NCBI GenBank assembly: GCA_963726065.1
Contig: CAVSAU010000016.1
Coordinates: forward strand, 372,001 to 436,000
Source of the DNA: Neomesorhizobium sp963726065
GTDB taxonomy: Bacteria; Pseudomonadota; Alphaproteobacteria; Rhizobiales; Rhizobiaceae
Length of the DNA stretch: 64,000 bases
Direction: 5' to 3'
Under the pieces are notes generated by a model that was given only the letters and a program-made list of their open reading frames with translations, did not search any database and was not told the origin of the DNA. Shown in pieces: positions 63,572-64,000 of this stretch (the stretch's first letter is position 1; the number at the start of each line of letters is the position of its first letter). The translations under genes and the position numbers were made by a program.

Positions 63572-64000
63572 GAAGCGTCCTCCACCATCCAACTCAATAG
63601 ATCGCCGAAAGAGTGCCCAGCCTCGGCAGCGATTTCCGGCACCAGCGACGTCGGCGTCATGCCCGGTTGCGTGTTGACTTCGAGCCACACGAGCTCCCCG
63701 TTCTCGGAGTAGCGATCGTCGTAGCGAAAGTCAGACCGGGAGACGCCCCGGCAGCCGATTGCCTGATGTGCCTTAAGCGCCAGTGTCTGTATTTTTTGGT
63801 AAATATTCGGTGAAACTTTTGCCGGGCATTCGTGTTTTGATCCGCCGGCAACATATTTTAAATCGTAATCGTAGAACGAATGGCCAACCGGGATAATCTC
63901 ACACACTCCAAGCGCCACATCGCCCATCACGGCGCAGGTCAATTCGCGCCCATGAATGAAGCGCTCCACCATCACGACCTCGCCATACCTCCACTCGGTC
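63559..64000 (-). CDS. ddlB: D-alanine--D-alanine ligase, C-terminal part
   Basis: Only the last 147 or so residues lie inside the window; the gene starts beyond base 64000. Visible ATP-grasp features are VERFIHGRELTCAVMGDVALGV, the substrate loop FYDYDLKYVAGGSKHECPA, and the metal-binding end SRSDFRYDDRYSENGELVWLEVNTQPGMTPTSLVPE (key parts SRSDFRYD and EVNTQPGMT). It makes the D-Ala-D-Ala dipeptide for peptidoglycan. It overlaps the ftsQ start and heads the division cluster visible here. Confidence 0.94.
   Translation of the reverse strand, partial: TEWRYGEVVMVERFIHGRELTCAVMGDVALGVCEIIPVGHSFYDYDLKYVAGGSKHECPAKVSPNIYQKIQTLALKAHQAIGCRGVSRSDFRYDDRYSENGELVWLEVNTQPGMTPTSLVPEIAAEAGHSFGDLLSWMVEDASCLR

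Noticed and set aside
1..64000. CRISPR arrays, prophage, integrons or secretion-system loci.
   Set aside because: I saw no regularly spaced repeats, integrase, transposase, tail or capsid genes, nor Cas or secretion components on either strand.

Overview
The window looks like core chromosome of an alphaproteobacterium of the order Hyphomicrobiales (Rhizobiales), most like Mesorhizobium and its relatives. Supporting signs are a circularly permuted two-piece tmRNA with the tag ANDNYAEARLAA, alpha-type SspB, the thyA-folA-hflK-hflC-DUF2065-degP block, the ddlB-ftsQ-ftsA-ftsZ-lpxC division cluster, CtrA-like TTAA-N7-TTAAC sites, high GC, and intergenic mosaic repeats of a kind common in rhizobial genomes. 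There is no prophage, insertion sequence, integrase, CRISPR array or obvious island.

Layout. 0-5.5 kb: a LysE-type exporter, the acetolactate synthase genes ilvB-ilvH behind an Ile/Leu/Val leader-peptide attenuator, and an adenylate cyclase with TPR repeats. 5.6-10.8 kb: a HerA-like ATPase, a diguanylate cyclase, miaA and serB diverging from overlapping start codons, and an acetyltransferase. 10.9-17 kb (minus strand): DUF2853, thyA, folA, hflK, hflC, DUF2065, degP. 17.2-21.5 kb: ssrA (tmRNA), a P-loop ATPase, an MFS/TetR divergent pair with a clear operator, sspB and two small genes. 21.6-36 kb: hisC, a giant AsmA protein, an FAD oxidase, a thioesterase, a small orphan gene behind CtrA-like boxes, a cupin, an Lrp regulator with an EamA exporter, a dienelactone hydrolase, an L,D-transpeptidase with an OmpA lipoprotein, and an ABC/DUF3299/PCuAC-like cluster. 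36.5-45.5 kb: phoA, glyoxalase, uvrD with an in-frame palindromic insertion, and a patch of small or decayed membrane and enzyme genes. 45.6-51.3 kb: repeats, a hexapeptide acyltransferase, creA, SCO1, prmA, a DUF1127 protein and Xaa-Pro aminopeptidase. 51.3-64 kb (minus strand): azlD, azlC, DUF2461, ligA, recN, bamD, lpxC, ftsZ, ftsA, ftsQ, ddlB.

A dominant feature of this sequence is reading-frame breakage. Many genes that are essential or nearly so (ligA, bamD, hflK, thyA, folA, uvrD, recN, degP) are split over two or three frames by apparent 1-base indels, while the stretches about 21.5-36.5 kb and 58.3-64 kb are almost free of them. I read this as assembly or basecalling error rather than gene decay, and I give each such gene its full reconstructed span.

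No clear new defence or biosynthetic system is visible. The most promising leads are the PCuAC-like/DUF3299/MacB-type ABC cluster, whose PCuAC-like protein lacks the usual copper ligands, the palindromic element inserted in frame in uvrD, and the small CtrA-boxed orphan gene.
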